The notes beneath the pieces are model-generated. The model was not told where the DNA came from, did not search any database, and worked only from the letters and a program-made list of their open reading frames with translations. From NCBI GenBank assembly GCA_012729785.1, contig JAAYCL010000026.1, forward strand, positions 1 through 49,450: a DNA stretch of 49,450 nt, given 5' to 3'. The position numbers and the translations under genes were made by a program. Positions 34,034 to 41,773 of the stretch are shown piece after piece. Origin of the DNA: Chlamydiota bacterium. Lineage in GTDB: Bacteria > Auribacterota > Tritonobacteria > UBA1439. Each line of letters opens with the position of its first letter. Positions within the stretch are counted from its first letter, which is position 1.

Positions 34034-35746
34034 GTGGAAAACTCCGTTGTCGCCGGCGTCTTCGACGAGATCGCGAACATACTCGACATACTCGGGGAGA
34101 ACCCGTTCCGGATCCGCTCGTACCGCGCCGCCGCGCGGCGCATCGCCGATATGCCGGAGAGCGTGACGGCGATGGCGCGGGAGGGGCGCGATCTCACCGC
34201 CGTCCCCGGCATCGGCGTCTCCATCGCGGAGAAGGTGCGGGAGATCGCGGCGACGGGGAGATGCGCCTTCCTCGCCGATCTGCGCGGGAAGATCCCGCGC
34301 GGCCTCCCGGAGCTTCTGAGGATCGAGGGGCTGGGGCCGAAAAAGGTCAAGCTCTTCCACGAGCGCCTGGGGATCGATTCCGTCGACCGGCTCGAAGAGG
34401 CCGCCCGGAGCGGGGCGCTCAAGAAGCTTCCCGGGATGGGGGGGAAGAGCGAGGAGAACCTCCTCGGGGCGATCGGCCGGTATCGGGCGGGGCGGGGGAG
34501 GTTCACGCTCTCGACCGGGATCGAGTACGCGGAGTCGCTCGCCCGCTTCCTCCGGGAAGCGAGAGGGACCGCGGCGATCGAGGCGGCCGGGAGCGTCCGG
34601 AGGCGCAGGGAGACCGTCGGGGACCTCGACATCCTCGCCATCTCGTCCGACGGGCCGGGGCTGATGGAGCGGTTCTTCCGCTACGACGGGATCGAGGAGA
34701 GGACGGCGCGGGGGGGGACGAAGTCGAGCGCGCGGCTCGCCTGCGGGTTGAACGTGGACCTGCGCGTACTCGAGGAGGGGGAGTACGGCGCCGCCCTCCA
34801 GTACTTCACCGGCTCCAAGGAGCACAACATCGCCCTGCGCGGCCGCGCCGCCGCCCGGGGGCTCAAGCTCAGCGAGTACGGGGTTTTCCGGGGGGAACGG
34901 CGCGTCGCGGGGCGGAGCGAGGAGGAGGTCTACGCGGCCCTCGGGCTCCCGGTCATCCCGCCGGAACTGCGCGAGAACCGGGGGGAGTTGTCGGCCGCCG
35001 AGCAGGGGGCGCTCCCCGACCTCGTCGAGCTGCGGGACATCCGCGGGGACCTCCAGATGCACACCACGGCCACCGACGGCCGCGGGACGATCGCCGAGAT
35101 GGCGGAGAAGGCGAAGAAGCTCGGCTACGAGTACATCGCGATCACGGAGCATTCCAAGGCGGTCCGGGTCGCCGGCGGACTCGACGCGAAAAAGCTCGCC
35201 GCGCACCTCAGGGCGATCGAGAAGGCGGCGGGGGCGTATCCGGGCCTGCGCATCCTCAAGGGGGTCGAGGTCGACATACTGCCCGACGGGAGCCTCGATC
35301 TCGACGACGGCATCCTCGCCGAGTGCGATCTGGTCGTCGCGTCGGTCCACTACCGGTTCAACCTCCCCGAGAAGGAGATGACGCGGCGCATCGTCCGCGC
35401 GATCGGCAACCGGCGGGTGCAGATCCTCGGACACCCCACCGGGCGCCTGATCCTCGAGCGGCCCGGCTACGAGGTGGAGATGGAGGAGGTCGTGAAAGCG
35501 GCCAAGGAGCACGGGGTCGTCCTGGAGGTGAACGCGCACCCAAGCCGGCTGGATCTGCGGGACACGCATGTGCGGCTGGCGGTGGAGCGCGGGGTGAAGC
35601 TCGCCATCTCGACCGATGCGCACGCCCCTTCGCAACTCGATCTGATGCGCTACGGCGTCTACACCGCGCGCCGCGGCTGGGCGGAGGCCGCGGACGTGAT
35701 CAACACCTTCCCGCTGAAGAGGATGCTGGCGGCGCTGAAGCGGTAG
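34034..35746 (+). CDS. polX: DNA polymerase X family protein (PolX)
   Basis: This is a 570-residue family-X DNA polymerase for base-excision or gap-filling repair. An N-terminal helix-hairpin-helix region (about 20-130, including VPGIGVSIAEKVREI and LRIEGLGPKKVKL) binds DNA. The nucleotidyltransferase core has GSVRR (186-190) and the catalytic acids Asp197/Asp199 (GDLDI) and Asp242 (NVDL). A C-terminal PHP domain (about 335-560; DLQMHT, HSKAV, GVEVDIL, NAHPSRLD, STDAHA) may act as a 3'-5' exonuclease. Length is normal. GTG 34034 has GGGAGGG six bases upstream. Confidence 0.95.
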   Translation: MENSVVAGVFDEIANILDILGENPFRIRSYRAAARRIADMPESVTAMAREGRDLTAVPGIGVSIAEKVREIAATGRCAFLADLRGKIPRGLPELLRIEGLGPKKVKLFHERLGIDSVDRLEEAARSGALKKLPGMGGKSEENLLGAIGRYRAGRGRFTLSTGIEYAESLARFLREARGTAAIEAAGSVRRRRETVGDLDILAISSDGPGLMERFFRYDGIEERTARGGTKSSARLACGLNVDLRVLEEGEYGAALQYFTGSKEHNIALRGRAAARGLKLSEYGVFRGERRVAGRSEEEVYAALGLPVIPPELRENRGELSAAEQGALPDLVELRDIRGDLQMHTTATDGRGTIAEMAEKAKKLGYEYIAITEHSKAVRVAGGLDAKKLAAHLRAIEKAAGAYPGLRILKGVEVDILPDGSLDLDDGILAECDLVVASVHYRFNLPEKEMTRRIVRAIGNRRVQILGHPTGRLILERPGYEVEMEEVVKAAKEHGVVLEVNAHPSRLDLRDTHVRLAVERGVKLAISTDAHAPSQLDLMRYGVYTARRGWAEAADVINTFPLKRMLAALKR

Positions 35747-35757
35747 CGGTCGAACCC

Positions 35758-37269
35758 TCAGGGGGCGGCGCGCCTGAGGGTGAAGGCGTCGAAGACGTTG
35801 ATGATGTTCCTGCTCACCGGCGTGAAAGGGATGACGGTGAGCGTCGGCTCCGAGGGGGTGCCGGTGATCCTGAACTGCGCGAGGTTCTCCGAGAGGCTGT
35901 TGAAGGCGGGCTGGAGCAGCAGGTCCGCGAACAGGAGCGGGCTCTTGCCGACCGGTCGCGCGTAGAGGGTGAGGTCGAGTTCCCCCCCCGGCTTCATCGT
36001 CCCGGTCCCGTACAGGTCCAGGATGTCGCTGGAGATGCTGAGCGACTCGATGCGGACCCCCTGCTCGTCGAACCCCCAGCTGAGCCGGCACTCCTGCGCC
36101 GGCTCGCCGCCGGCCGGCCGGGCGAGGCGTATCTTCGAGAGGACGAGGAGCAGGACCGGGAGTTTCCAGAATCGGGCGTCGCTCACCGTCAGCTCGCCGC
36201 GTCCCTGCAGCCGGCCGAGGCAGTGATCGCCCTGGAACGCCAGATGGCCGCTTCCCCGGCCGCTGATCCCCTCCGCGGCCGGCTGCACCGTTCCGAGGAG
36301 GGCGGCGATGTCGACGTCCTGGAAGGTGTAGCGATTGAAGAAGGTGCACGGCGGTTCAAGGTTGACGATGCTGTACCCCTCGACCCTCCCGTCGAGGAGC
36401 CGCCCGTCGAGGCCGTTGACGATCACGGAGCGCGGGTCCACGAACACCCTGCCGGTGGCGTTCGTGACGGGGAGCTGCAGGAACCGGCAGGAGGCGTCCT
36501 TGGCGGTGAAGACGAGGCTGTAGTCCCCCTCGCGCGCCGTGTTCCAGGACAAGGTCACGTTCCCCGAGAGGCCGAAGCGGCCGGCGGGCCGATACCGCCT
36601 CCAGATCTCGCCGCCGACGAGCGGGAAGGCGCGGAGCCGCTCCTCGGTGACGGACAGGTCGCCGCTGTCGAAGGCGATCCGCGCTGTTTCGGCGTCGAGG
36701 TCCGCGTTCCCGGAGAAGAGATAGGCGCCCCAGAACGGGTCGTCCACCGTGCCGCGCAGGGCGACGCGCCGGCGGGAGGGGAAGGGGGTGAGCTCGCAGC
36801 CGACCCCCTGGATGCGGCGGCCGCCGATCGACACCGTGCCGCGGGTGAGCGTGAAGACCGGGGGGCGGTCCGTCTCCACCGCGGGGGTGCGGCAGACGAC
36901 CCCCCGCCAGTTGGGACGGCCCTCCGCGTCCCGCTCGAAACGGAGGTCAGGCTCGCGGAGGTCCAGTTCCTTCACCTGGAACCGCAGCCGAAGGAGGGAG
37001 CCCCAGCGGGGCCTCACGCGGAGCCGCTGCGCCCTGAAGAGGAGCGCCCCGCCCGGCTGCTTCCGCACGTCGACCCCCTCGAGGACGAGGCCGCCGAACG
37101 GGCCGAGGGAGGCGGAGCCGAGCGTGATCTCCGCGGCGAGGTACTGTTCCAGGATCTCCCGGACCCGGGCCTTGAGCGCCGCGGGGCGGAGGAAGAGGAG
37201 GTAGGAGAGCGCCGCGAAGGCGGCGACGAGGAGGGCGAGGAGAGGCGCAACCGTCCGGGCTGCTCTCAT
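35758..37269 (-). CDS. AsmA-like envelope protein (second)
   Basis: This is a 503-residue protein with an N-terminal signal anchor (about 6-27) and AsmA/TamB-type repeats. LRPAALKARVREILEQYLAAEITLGSASL...VLEGVDVRKQPGGALLF and ELDLREPDLRFERDAEGRPNW match the AsmA N-terminal region. The C-terminus contains GTMKPGGELDLTLYARPVG, typical of the same superfamily. It is probably involved in lipid transport between membranes. ATG 37269 is preceded by TATACT only 6 bases upstream and no Shine-Dalgarno, so the mRNA is predicted leaderless. It ends 11 bases from the polX stop, convergent with it. Confidence 0.78.
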   Translation of the reverse strand: MRAARTVAPLLALLVAAFAALSYLLFLRPAALKARVREILEQYLAAEITLGSASLGPFGGLVLEGVDVRKQPGGALLFRAQRLRVRPRWGSLLRLRFQVKELDLREPDLRFERDAEGRPNWRGVVCRTPAVETDRPPVFTLTRGTVSIGGRRIQGVGCELTPFPSRRRVALRGTVDDPFWGAYLFSGNADLDAETARIAFDSGDLSVTEERLRAFPLVGGEIWRRYRPAGRFGLSGNVTLSWNTAREGDYSLVFTAKDASCRFLQLPVTNATGRVFVDPRSVIVNGLDGRLLDGRVEGYSIVNLEPPCTFFNRYTFQDVDIAALLGTVQPAAEGISGRGSGHLAFQGDHCLGRLQGRGELTVSDARFWKLPVLLLVLSKIRLARPAGGEPAQECRLSWGFDEQGVRIESLSISSDILDLYGTGTMKPGGELDLTLYARPVGKSPLLFADLLLQPAFNSLSENLAQFRITGTPSEPTLTVIPFTPVSRNIINVFDAFTLRRAAP

Positions 37270-37275
37270 GGCGAC

Positions 37276-37304
37276 AGTATACCCCGCCGTTTCCCGAAAG
37301 ACAA
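37276..37304 (-). promoter_or_regulatory. Strong sigma70-like promoter of the AsmA-like gene
   Basis: On the minus strand TTGTCT (plus 37299-37304), exactly 17 bases, then TATACT (plus 37276-37281), then gtcgcc and ATG 37269. A start site 6-7 bases past the hexamer would fall on or next to the A of the ATG. Confidence 0.6.
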
Positions 37305-37370
37305 AGCACGCCGCGCGTGCGGCGAGGGAACGGATGGCGTATCATGACGAAACGACCGGGGGGAGGAAGG

Positions 37371-38117
37371 ATGCGGACAGGAGCGGCGGTGTTCACGGAT
37401 TTCGACGGGACGGTGACGACCGTCGACTCGCTGCAACGCATCCTCACCGTCTTCACCGGGGAGGCGTGGCGCCGCATAGAGGACGAGGTCGAGGCGGGGC
37501 GTATCGGGGACCGGCGGAGCCTCCAGATGGAGTTCGATCTCGTCCGGGCCTCCCGCGTCGAGGCGATGGCGGTGGTCGACCGGGATGTGGCGGTCGATCC
37601 CGCGTTCCCTCCGTTCGCGGCGTGGCTGAAACGGCGGGGGGTGCCGCTCACGGTGCTGAGCGGCGGCTTTGCGTCGATCATCAGGCGGGTGCTCGGCCGC
37701 CACGGCCTCGAAACGCTGGAGGTGCGGGCGAACGAGGCGAGGGTCTCGCGCGGCAGGTGGCGGGTGGTCCCGGCGCGCGGCCGCCGGCTCTGCGGCGCCT
37801 GCAACCACTGCAAGACGGCGTCGATTGTGCGGGCCAGGCGGGCGGGCCTGCAGACGATATTCGTCGGGAACGGGGTCACGGACCGCTGTCCCGCCCGTCA
37901 CGCGGACCTCGTCTTCGCCAAGGGCGTGCTGGCGGCGCACTGCCGGCGCGAAAGGATACCGTTCCGGCGCTACCGGACGTTCAGGGACGTGCGGCGGGCG
38001 CTGGAGAGGGAATGCGTCCTTCCGGCGGCGGCGCCTGAACGGCGCGCGGGGCGCTCCTCCGCATCCAGCCGTAGATCGGGACCTCGATCGTCTTCTGCTT
38101 CGGGTGGTCGAGCGTGA
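37371..38117 (+). CDS. HAD-superfamily phosphatase (MtnX-like)
   Basis: This 248-residue HAD-IB type phosphatase has motif I DFDGT (10-14), motif II SGG (in VLSGGFASIIRR) and a motif III/IV region TIFVGNGVTDRCPARHADLVFAKG (GNGxxD). CNHCKT lies between them. The small N-terminal cap after motif I resembles MtnX-type phosphatases; the substrate is unknown. ATG 37371 follows GGGAGGAAGG. The last ~45 codons (Ser/Arg-rich) run antisense through the tail of the convergent DUF1573 gene, so the biological end may be less certain than the core. Confidence 0.78.
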   Translation: MRTGAAVFTDFDGTVTTVDSLQRILTVFTGEAWRRIEDEVEAGRIGDRRSLQMEFDLVRASRVEAMAVVDRDVAVDPAFPPFAAWLKRRGVPLTVLSGGFASIIRRVLGRHGLETLEVRANEARVSRGRWRVVPARGRRLCGACNHCKTASIVRARRAGLQTIFVGNGVTDRCPARHADLVFAKGVLAAHCRRERIPFRRYRTFRDVRRALERECVLPAAAPERRAGRSSASSRRSGPRSSSASGGRA

Positions 38118-39198
38118 AGACCGCCTTCGCCCGAACGCCCCCGGTCTCCGAGGGGGGCGCGCCGGTCACGGTGAAGGTGCGGGATTTCGCCGGTTCGAGC
38201 GGGCCCTGCGGGCTGATGCGGAACGCGGGGTTGTCGATCTCCGCCTTCAGTACCGCGAACTCCCGGTCCCGCGTGCTGGCGACGGTGATCGACCGGGCGA
38301 TCTCCCCCCCGGGCGCGAGCTGCCCGAGACTGATCCGGCTCGGCTGCGCGACGATCTCGCCGCTCACGGTGATCCGCACCGGGATCTGGAGCGTCGGTTT
38401 GGCGGCGCTGTTCGTCGGGATGCTCACGCTCTCGAAATGGCGTCCGGTCTCGACATCGGTCTTCAGGGCGACCTCGAGGAGGTAGCGTCTCTTCCCGTTC
38501 TCCGGCGGCTCCTCCCGGAGCGCCGCGGTCACCAGATTCAGACGCGTGGCGGGCTCGCCGAGGGTGAGCTCCTCGGGCAGGGTCTGGGAGATGCGTACCG
38601 TCCCCGCGGAGGCCTCCGGCCGGTCCTGCAGGATGACGGTCGAGGGCTCCACCAGGAGCGGGGGGATCACGGTCCCCTCGATCGTGAGGGAGACCTTCGG
38701 TTCCGCGGGGTCGTTGGAGTAGACGTAGATATGCTTGACCTGTTTCCCCTGTCTCCCCCCGATGGTGAACGTGGCGCCGATCTCCCCCGTCCCGCCCGGC
38801 GGAACGACCTTGGAGGAGACGAGGGCGGCCGTGCAGCCGCAGGTCGTGGAGACCTTGTCGATGCGCAGGTCCGCCTGCCCCTCGTTGCGGAAGCGGTAGA
38901 CGTGCTCCACCTTCTCCACGCCGACCGCCTCGCCGAAGTCGTGCCCGGTCGACTCGAAGACGATCCTGGGCGCCGGTTCCGAAAGGACCGTCGCGGACGC
39001 CTCCGGCCGAACGGGGACGGAAGCCTCCGCCGGGGAGGCGACGGCGGCCGCCGGGGGGGACGGCGCATCCGCGGGCGCCCCCGTTTCTGCCGCGGCGGGG
39101 GGCGACCCCGCGGGTCGGCGCCCCGCGGCGGATGCGGCGGAGGCAACGATGAGGATCGGGAAGGCGGCAACGGCCAGGGTACGGGCGATTCGATTCAT
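37981..39198 (-). CDS. Secreted DUF1573 protein
   Basis: This is a 405-residue exported protein with a signal peptide (about 1-24, ending ASAA) and a Pro/Ala-rich linker (about 25-75). An Ig-like DUF1573 domain follows with HDFGEAVGVEKVEHVYRFRN and the hallmark CGCTA (STTCGCTAAL). Two more beta-sandwich segments follow (TFTIGGRQGKQVKHIYVYSND and similar). DUF1573 proteins are periplasmic or surface proteins of unknown role. ATG 39198 has AAGGAG upstream. Its 3' end overlaps the convergent HAD gene by 137 bases, the longest such overlap in the window. Confidence 0.82.
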   Translation of the reverse strand: MNRIARTLAVAAFPILIVASAASAAGRRPAGSPPAAAETGAPADAPSPPAAAVASPAEASVPVRPEASATVLSEPAPRIVFESTGHDFGEAVGVEKVEHVYRFRNEGQADLRIDKVSTTCGCTAALVSSKVVPPGGTGEIGATFTIGGRQGKQVKHIYVYSNDPAEPKVSLTIEGTVIPPLLVEPSTVILQDRPEASAGTVRISQTLPEELTLGEPATRLNLVTAALREEPPENGKRRYLLEVALKTDVETGRHFESVSIPTNSAAKPTLQIPVRITVSGEIVAQPSRISLGQLAPGGEIARSITVASTRDREFAVLKAEIDNPAFRISPQGPLEPAKSRTFTVTGAPPSETGGVRAKAVFTLDHPKQKTIEVPIYGWMRRSAPRAVQAPPPEGRIPSPAPAARP

Positions 39199-39251
39199 CG
39201 GCAGGCGCTCCTTGTTGCGCCGCGGACCCGCGGCCCGCGGCATGGAGGCCC

Positions 39252-39281
39252 ACTATAGCACACCGCCTCGGCGCCGTTCAA
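39252..39281 (-). promoter_or_regulatory. Sigma70-like promoter of the DUF1573 gene
   Basis: On the minus strand TTGAAC (plus 39276-39281), an 18-base spacer and TATAGT (plus 39252-39257) with extended TGc. It lies 54 bases before ATG 39198. Confidence 0.55.
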
Positions 39282-39314
39282 TTCTGCGTTGTACGTCTTC
39301 AGATCGGCTCCGGG

Positions 39315-39320
39315 TATAAT
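39315..39320 (+). promoter_or_regulatory. TATAAT -10 box of the DUF1571 gene
   Basis: A perfect TATAAT hexamer 130 bases before the lipoprotein start, divergent from the DUF1573 promoter. A -35 box at the correct spacing is not evident (TTGTAC is 20 bases upstream). I see no coding in the leader. Confidence 0.42.
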
Positions 39321-39449
39321 GGGGTTCGTGCGGGGCCTCCGGGTGCCTGTGCGCGGCCCGGAGGGCGCGGACACCGCCTGCCGCGGGCCGTGCACGCGGG
39401 GAACGGATATGCCGGCGGAGGCGGGTCGGACCCGCCGCGGAGGGGGGCG

Positions 39450-40265
39450 ATGGAGCGGCCGAGGAGGGGGATGGCGTTCTTGCGGAAGCGGTCGGGGGCG
39501 GCGGCGTGCGCGGCGTTGGGGGTGCTGTGCGGCTGTGCGGCCCCGCCGGGGACACCCGTTGTCCGGCCCGATGCGGCCGCATCCGCCGCGGCGGGGGAGG
39601 AGCTCGAGCGGCTCCACGGCGTCATCGACCGCGCCGTCGAGGAGTACGGGAAGGTCCGCGAGTACCGGTGCGTGTTCCAGAAGCGCCAGCGGATCCGCGG
39701 CGTTCTCCAGGAGCCCCAGCGGATACTGTTGAAGTTCAGGAAACCGATGGACGTCTATATGCGGTGGCTCTCCAGGCAGCACGAGGGACAGGAGATCCTC
39801 TACGCGCCCGCGCGCTACGGGACGAGGGCGATCGCCCGGGCGGGCGGCTGGAAGGGGGCGGTGACCCCGCCGATCCCCATCGACGTCGACGGGTACTGGG
39901 TGATGCGCGACAACCTCCATCCGCTCGACCGCGTGGGGATAGGGTACTTCCTCGATCTGTTCATGCGCAACGCGCGGCGCGCACGGGAGGAGAAGGCGAG
40001 CATGCTGATCGACAGGGGCGCGGAACAGATCTCGGGACGGCCCGCAGGCGTCCTCGAATCGGTGCTGCCGGACGACCCGTCACGGGGATACTACTGTCGC
40101 CGCTGCGTCGTATGGTTCGACGAGGGACACGGCCTGCCGGTGAAGATCATGATCTACGACTGGGCCGACGATCTCACCGAGGAGTATCTGTACGAGAACC
40201 TCGACCTGCAGCCCGGCTTCACCGACCTCGACTTCGACCGCCGGAATCCCGCCTACCGTCTCTAA
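39450..40265 (+). CDS. DUF1571-like lipoprotein
   Basis: This is a 271-residue lipoprotein with lipobox LCGC (lipid Cys29). The mature part matches DUF1571 proteins: an N-terminal helix with YGKVREYRCVFQKRQRIRG, ILLKFRKPMDVYMRW, then EILYAPARYGTRAIARAGGW and a C-terminal WFDEGHGLPVKIMIYDW. The fold may resemble lipoprotein carriers (LolA-like half-barrel), which is inference. ATG 39450 is preferred because GGAGG lies six bases upstream; ATG 39471 is also possible but its ribosome site is too close. Confidence 0.78.
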   Translation: MERPRRGMAFLRKRSGAAACAALGVLCGCAAPPGTPVVRPDAAASAAAGEELERLHGVIDRAVEEYGKVREYRCVFQKRQRIRGVLQEPQRILLKFRKPMDVYMRWLSRQHEGQEILYAPARYGTRAIARAGGWKGAVTPPIPIDVDGYWVMRDNLHPLDRVGIGYFLDLFMRNARRAREEKASMLIDRGAEQISGRPAGVLESVLPDDPSRGYYCRRCVVWFDEGHGLPVKIMIYDWADDLTEEYLYENLDLQPGFTDLDFDRRNPAYRL

Positions 40266-40299
40266 CGCGAGGGCGGGCAACAACGCGCAAAGGGTCTAT

Positions 40300-40318
40300 C
40301 GCCGCATCCGCGGCGTTT
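40300..40318 (+). terminator. Weak stem-loop after the DUF1571 gene
   Basis: CGCCGC-ATCC-GCGGCG forms a 6-bp stem with a 4-base loop, followed by TTTC. The T-tract is short, so this is at best a weak intrinsic terminator. It lies 35 bases past the stop in the 178-base gap between convergent genes. Confidence 0.3.
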
Positions 40319-40395
40319 CAGAGCATCGGCGGACACCGGCCGCGCGTATGATCGTGCGGGCGTTCCTCTCCCGCGGGGCGGGACGTGGAGGATGC

Positions 40396-40416
40396 GCGGC
40401 TGCACGGAGCAGCCGC
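40396..40416 (-). terminator. Perfect 8-bp hairpin after the trpD-like gene
   Basis: GCGGCTGC (40396-40403) and GCAGCCGC (40409-40416) form an 8-bp GC-rich stem with a 5-base loop, 27 bases past the minus-strand stop at 40444. There is no T-tract; it may slow polymerase or protect the mRNA end. Confidence 0.35.
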
Positions 40417-40443
40417 CGGACCGGGGCGCGGGGAATCGGAAGA

Positions 40444-41565
40444 TCAGCGCTCTCCGGCGCCCTTCCTCGTCGCGGCGATGAAGTGCCGGAGCCTCTCGAG
40501 CGCCCCCCCGCTCTCGATCGCCTCGCGCGCGCGCCCCATCCCCTCGCGGAGGTCCCCGACGAGGCCGGCGGCGAGGAGCCCGGCGGCGGCGTTGGCCAGG
40601 CAGACGTCCCGTCGGGGTCCCGAGTTCCGTTCGCCGAGTATCCTCTCCAGCGTCGCCGCGTTCCCGCGCGGCGTCCCGCCGTGGAGCGCGGCGAGGGAAA
40701 CGCGCGGGACCCCGAGCTGGCGCGGCGTGATCTCCATCGGGCGGAGTCTTCCCCCGGCGAGCAGGAACGCCCGGGTGGGGCCGGAGATCGAGACCTCGTC
40801 CATCCACCTTCCGCGTCTCCCCGCGGTCCCGCAGAGGACGAGGGCGCGAGGGATCCCGAGGATCCGGGCGGCGCCCGCGGCGAGGGCGAGCATCTCATGG
40901 TGGAAGACGCCGAGCAGCTGGAAGGCGACCGGGGCGGGATTGCAGAGCGGCCCGAGGAGATTGAAGACGGTGCGGAACGGGAGCGCCCGCCGGACCTCGG
41001 CCACATGCCGCATCGCGGGGTGGTATCGCGGGGCGAAGATGAAGCCGATCCCCGTCTCGCGGATGCAGCGCGCGACCTCCGCCGGCCCGAGGTCGATCCG
41101 CGCGCCGAGCGCCTCGAGGACGTCCGCGCTCCCGCAGCGCGAGGTGCTCGCCCGGTTGCCGTGCTTGGCGATGCGGGCGCCCGCGGCGGCGAGGACGAAC
41201 ATCGCGGCGGTGGAGACGTTGAACAGATCCAGCGAGTCGCCCCCGGTGCCGCAGACGTCGCCGAGCGGCGCCCCGCAACCGCTCACCGGGACGCGCACCA
41301 TCTTCTCCCGCATCACCGACGCCATCGCGGCGAGCGCCCGGGGGGTGCAGTCGGACGCCTGGAACGCCGAGAGGAACAGCGCCGCCTCATACGGCGCGCA
41401 CGCCCCCTCCACCATCAGTCTCGCCGCCTGCATCGCGTCCCGCGCCCGGATGCCGCGCCCCTCCGCGAGCCGCCGGCCGGTCTTCAGGAGCCATACGCTC
41501 ACCGGGTTCGCCGGGGGCGGGAAGAGGCGCGGGAGCTCGTCTCGTACGAATCGTCGCATCTCCAT
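40444..41565 (-). CDS. trpD: Anthranilate phosphoribosyltransferase-like protein
   Basis: This 373-residue enzyme would transfer phosphoribose from PRPP to anthranilate. The main TrpD motifs are present: GDVCGTGGDSLDLFNVST (PRPP site), KHGNRASTSRCGSADVLEALG, and FAPRYHPAMRHVAEVRR with FNLLGPLCNPA. It is about 30 residues longer than usual, mainly at the N-terminus (MEMRRFVRDELPRLFPP). ATG 41565 has a GGAGGG site 10 bases upstream. No other tryptophan gene is nearby, so a related phosphoribosyltransferase such as a TrpD2-type protein should be kept in mind. It is transcribed alone from a TGgTACACT promoter. Confidence 0.78.
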   Translation of the reverse strand: MEMRRFVRDELPRLFPPPANPVSVWLLKTGRRLAEGRGIRARDAMQAARLMVEGACAPYEAALFLSAFQASDCTPRALAAMASVMREKMVRVPVSGCGAPLGDVCGTGGDSLDLFNVSTAAMFVLAAAGARIAKHGNRASTSRCGSADVLEALGARIDLGPAEVARCIRETGIGFIFAPRYHPAMRHVAEVRRALPFRTVFNLLGPLCNPAPVAFQLLGVFHHEMLALAAGAARILGIPRALVLCGTAGRRGRWMDEVSISGPTRAFLLAGGRLRPMEITPRQLGVPRVSLAALHGGTPRGNAATLERILGERNSGPRRDVCLANAAAGLLAAGLVGDLREGMGRAREAIESGGALERLRHFIAATRKGAGER

Positions 41566-41592
41566 CGAAATCGTGCCCTCCTGCCTGCCTCC

Positions 41593-41601
41593 AGTGTACC
41601 A
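41593..41601 (-). promoter_or_regulatory. Extended -10 promoter of the trpD-like gene
   Basis: On the minus strand TGgTACACT (hexamer at plus 41593-41598) is 27 bases before ATG 41565. No good -35 box is seen. Confidence 0.4.
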
Positions 41602-41681
41602 TACCGGGCCTCCGATCATCCCGCTTCGCCGTTACCCCGCGCGGGGCCGGCGGGCGTCCTCCCCCGCGACGGGGCGATATC

Positions 41682-41690
41682 TGCTATAGT
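41682..41690 (+). promoter_or_regulatory. Extended -10 promoter of the beta-CASP gene
   Basis: TGcTATAGT at 41682-41690 precedes the ATG at 41774 by 83 bases. No convincing -35 box is seen in this GC-rich region. Confidence 0.4.
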
Positions 41691-41773
41691 GAGGGGGGGG
41701 TGCGGGCCGTCGGAACCAGGACCCCGCGCGGCCGGCCTCGCCGCAGCCGCGGATCGTTGTTCGGGGGGATGCG

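Noticed and set aside
39289-39732. 147-residue plus-strand frame overlapping the DUF1571 leader
   Set aside because: Gly/Arg-rich, starts before the TATAAT box and runs out of frame into the lipoprotein; no ribosome site or motif.
40346-40351. TATGAT word as a rightward promoter
   Set aside because: No plus-strand gene follows within reach; it lies in the gap between two convergent genes.
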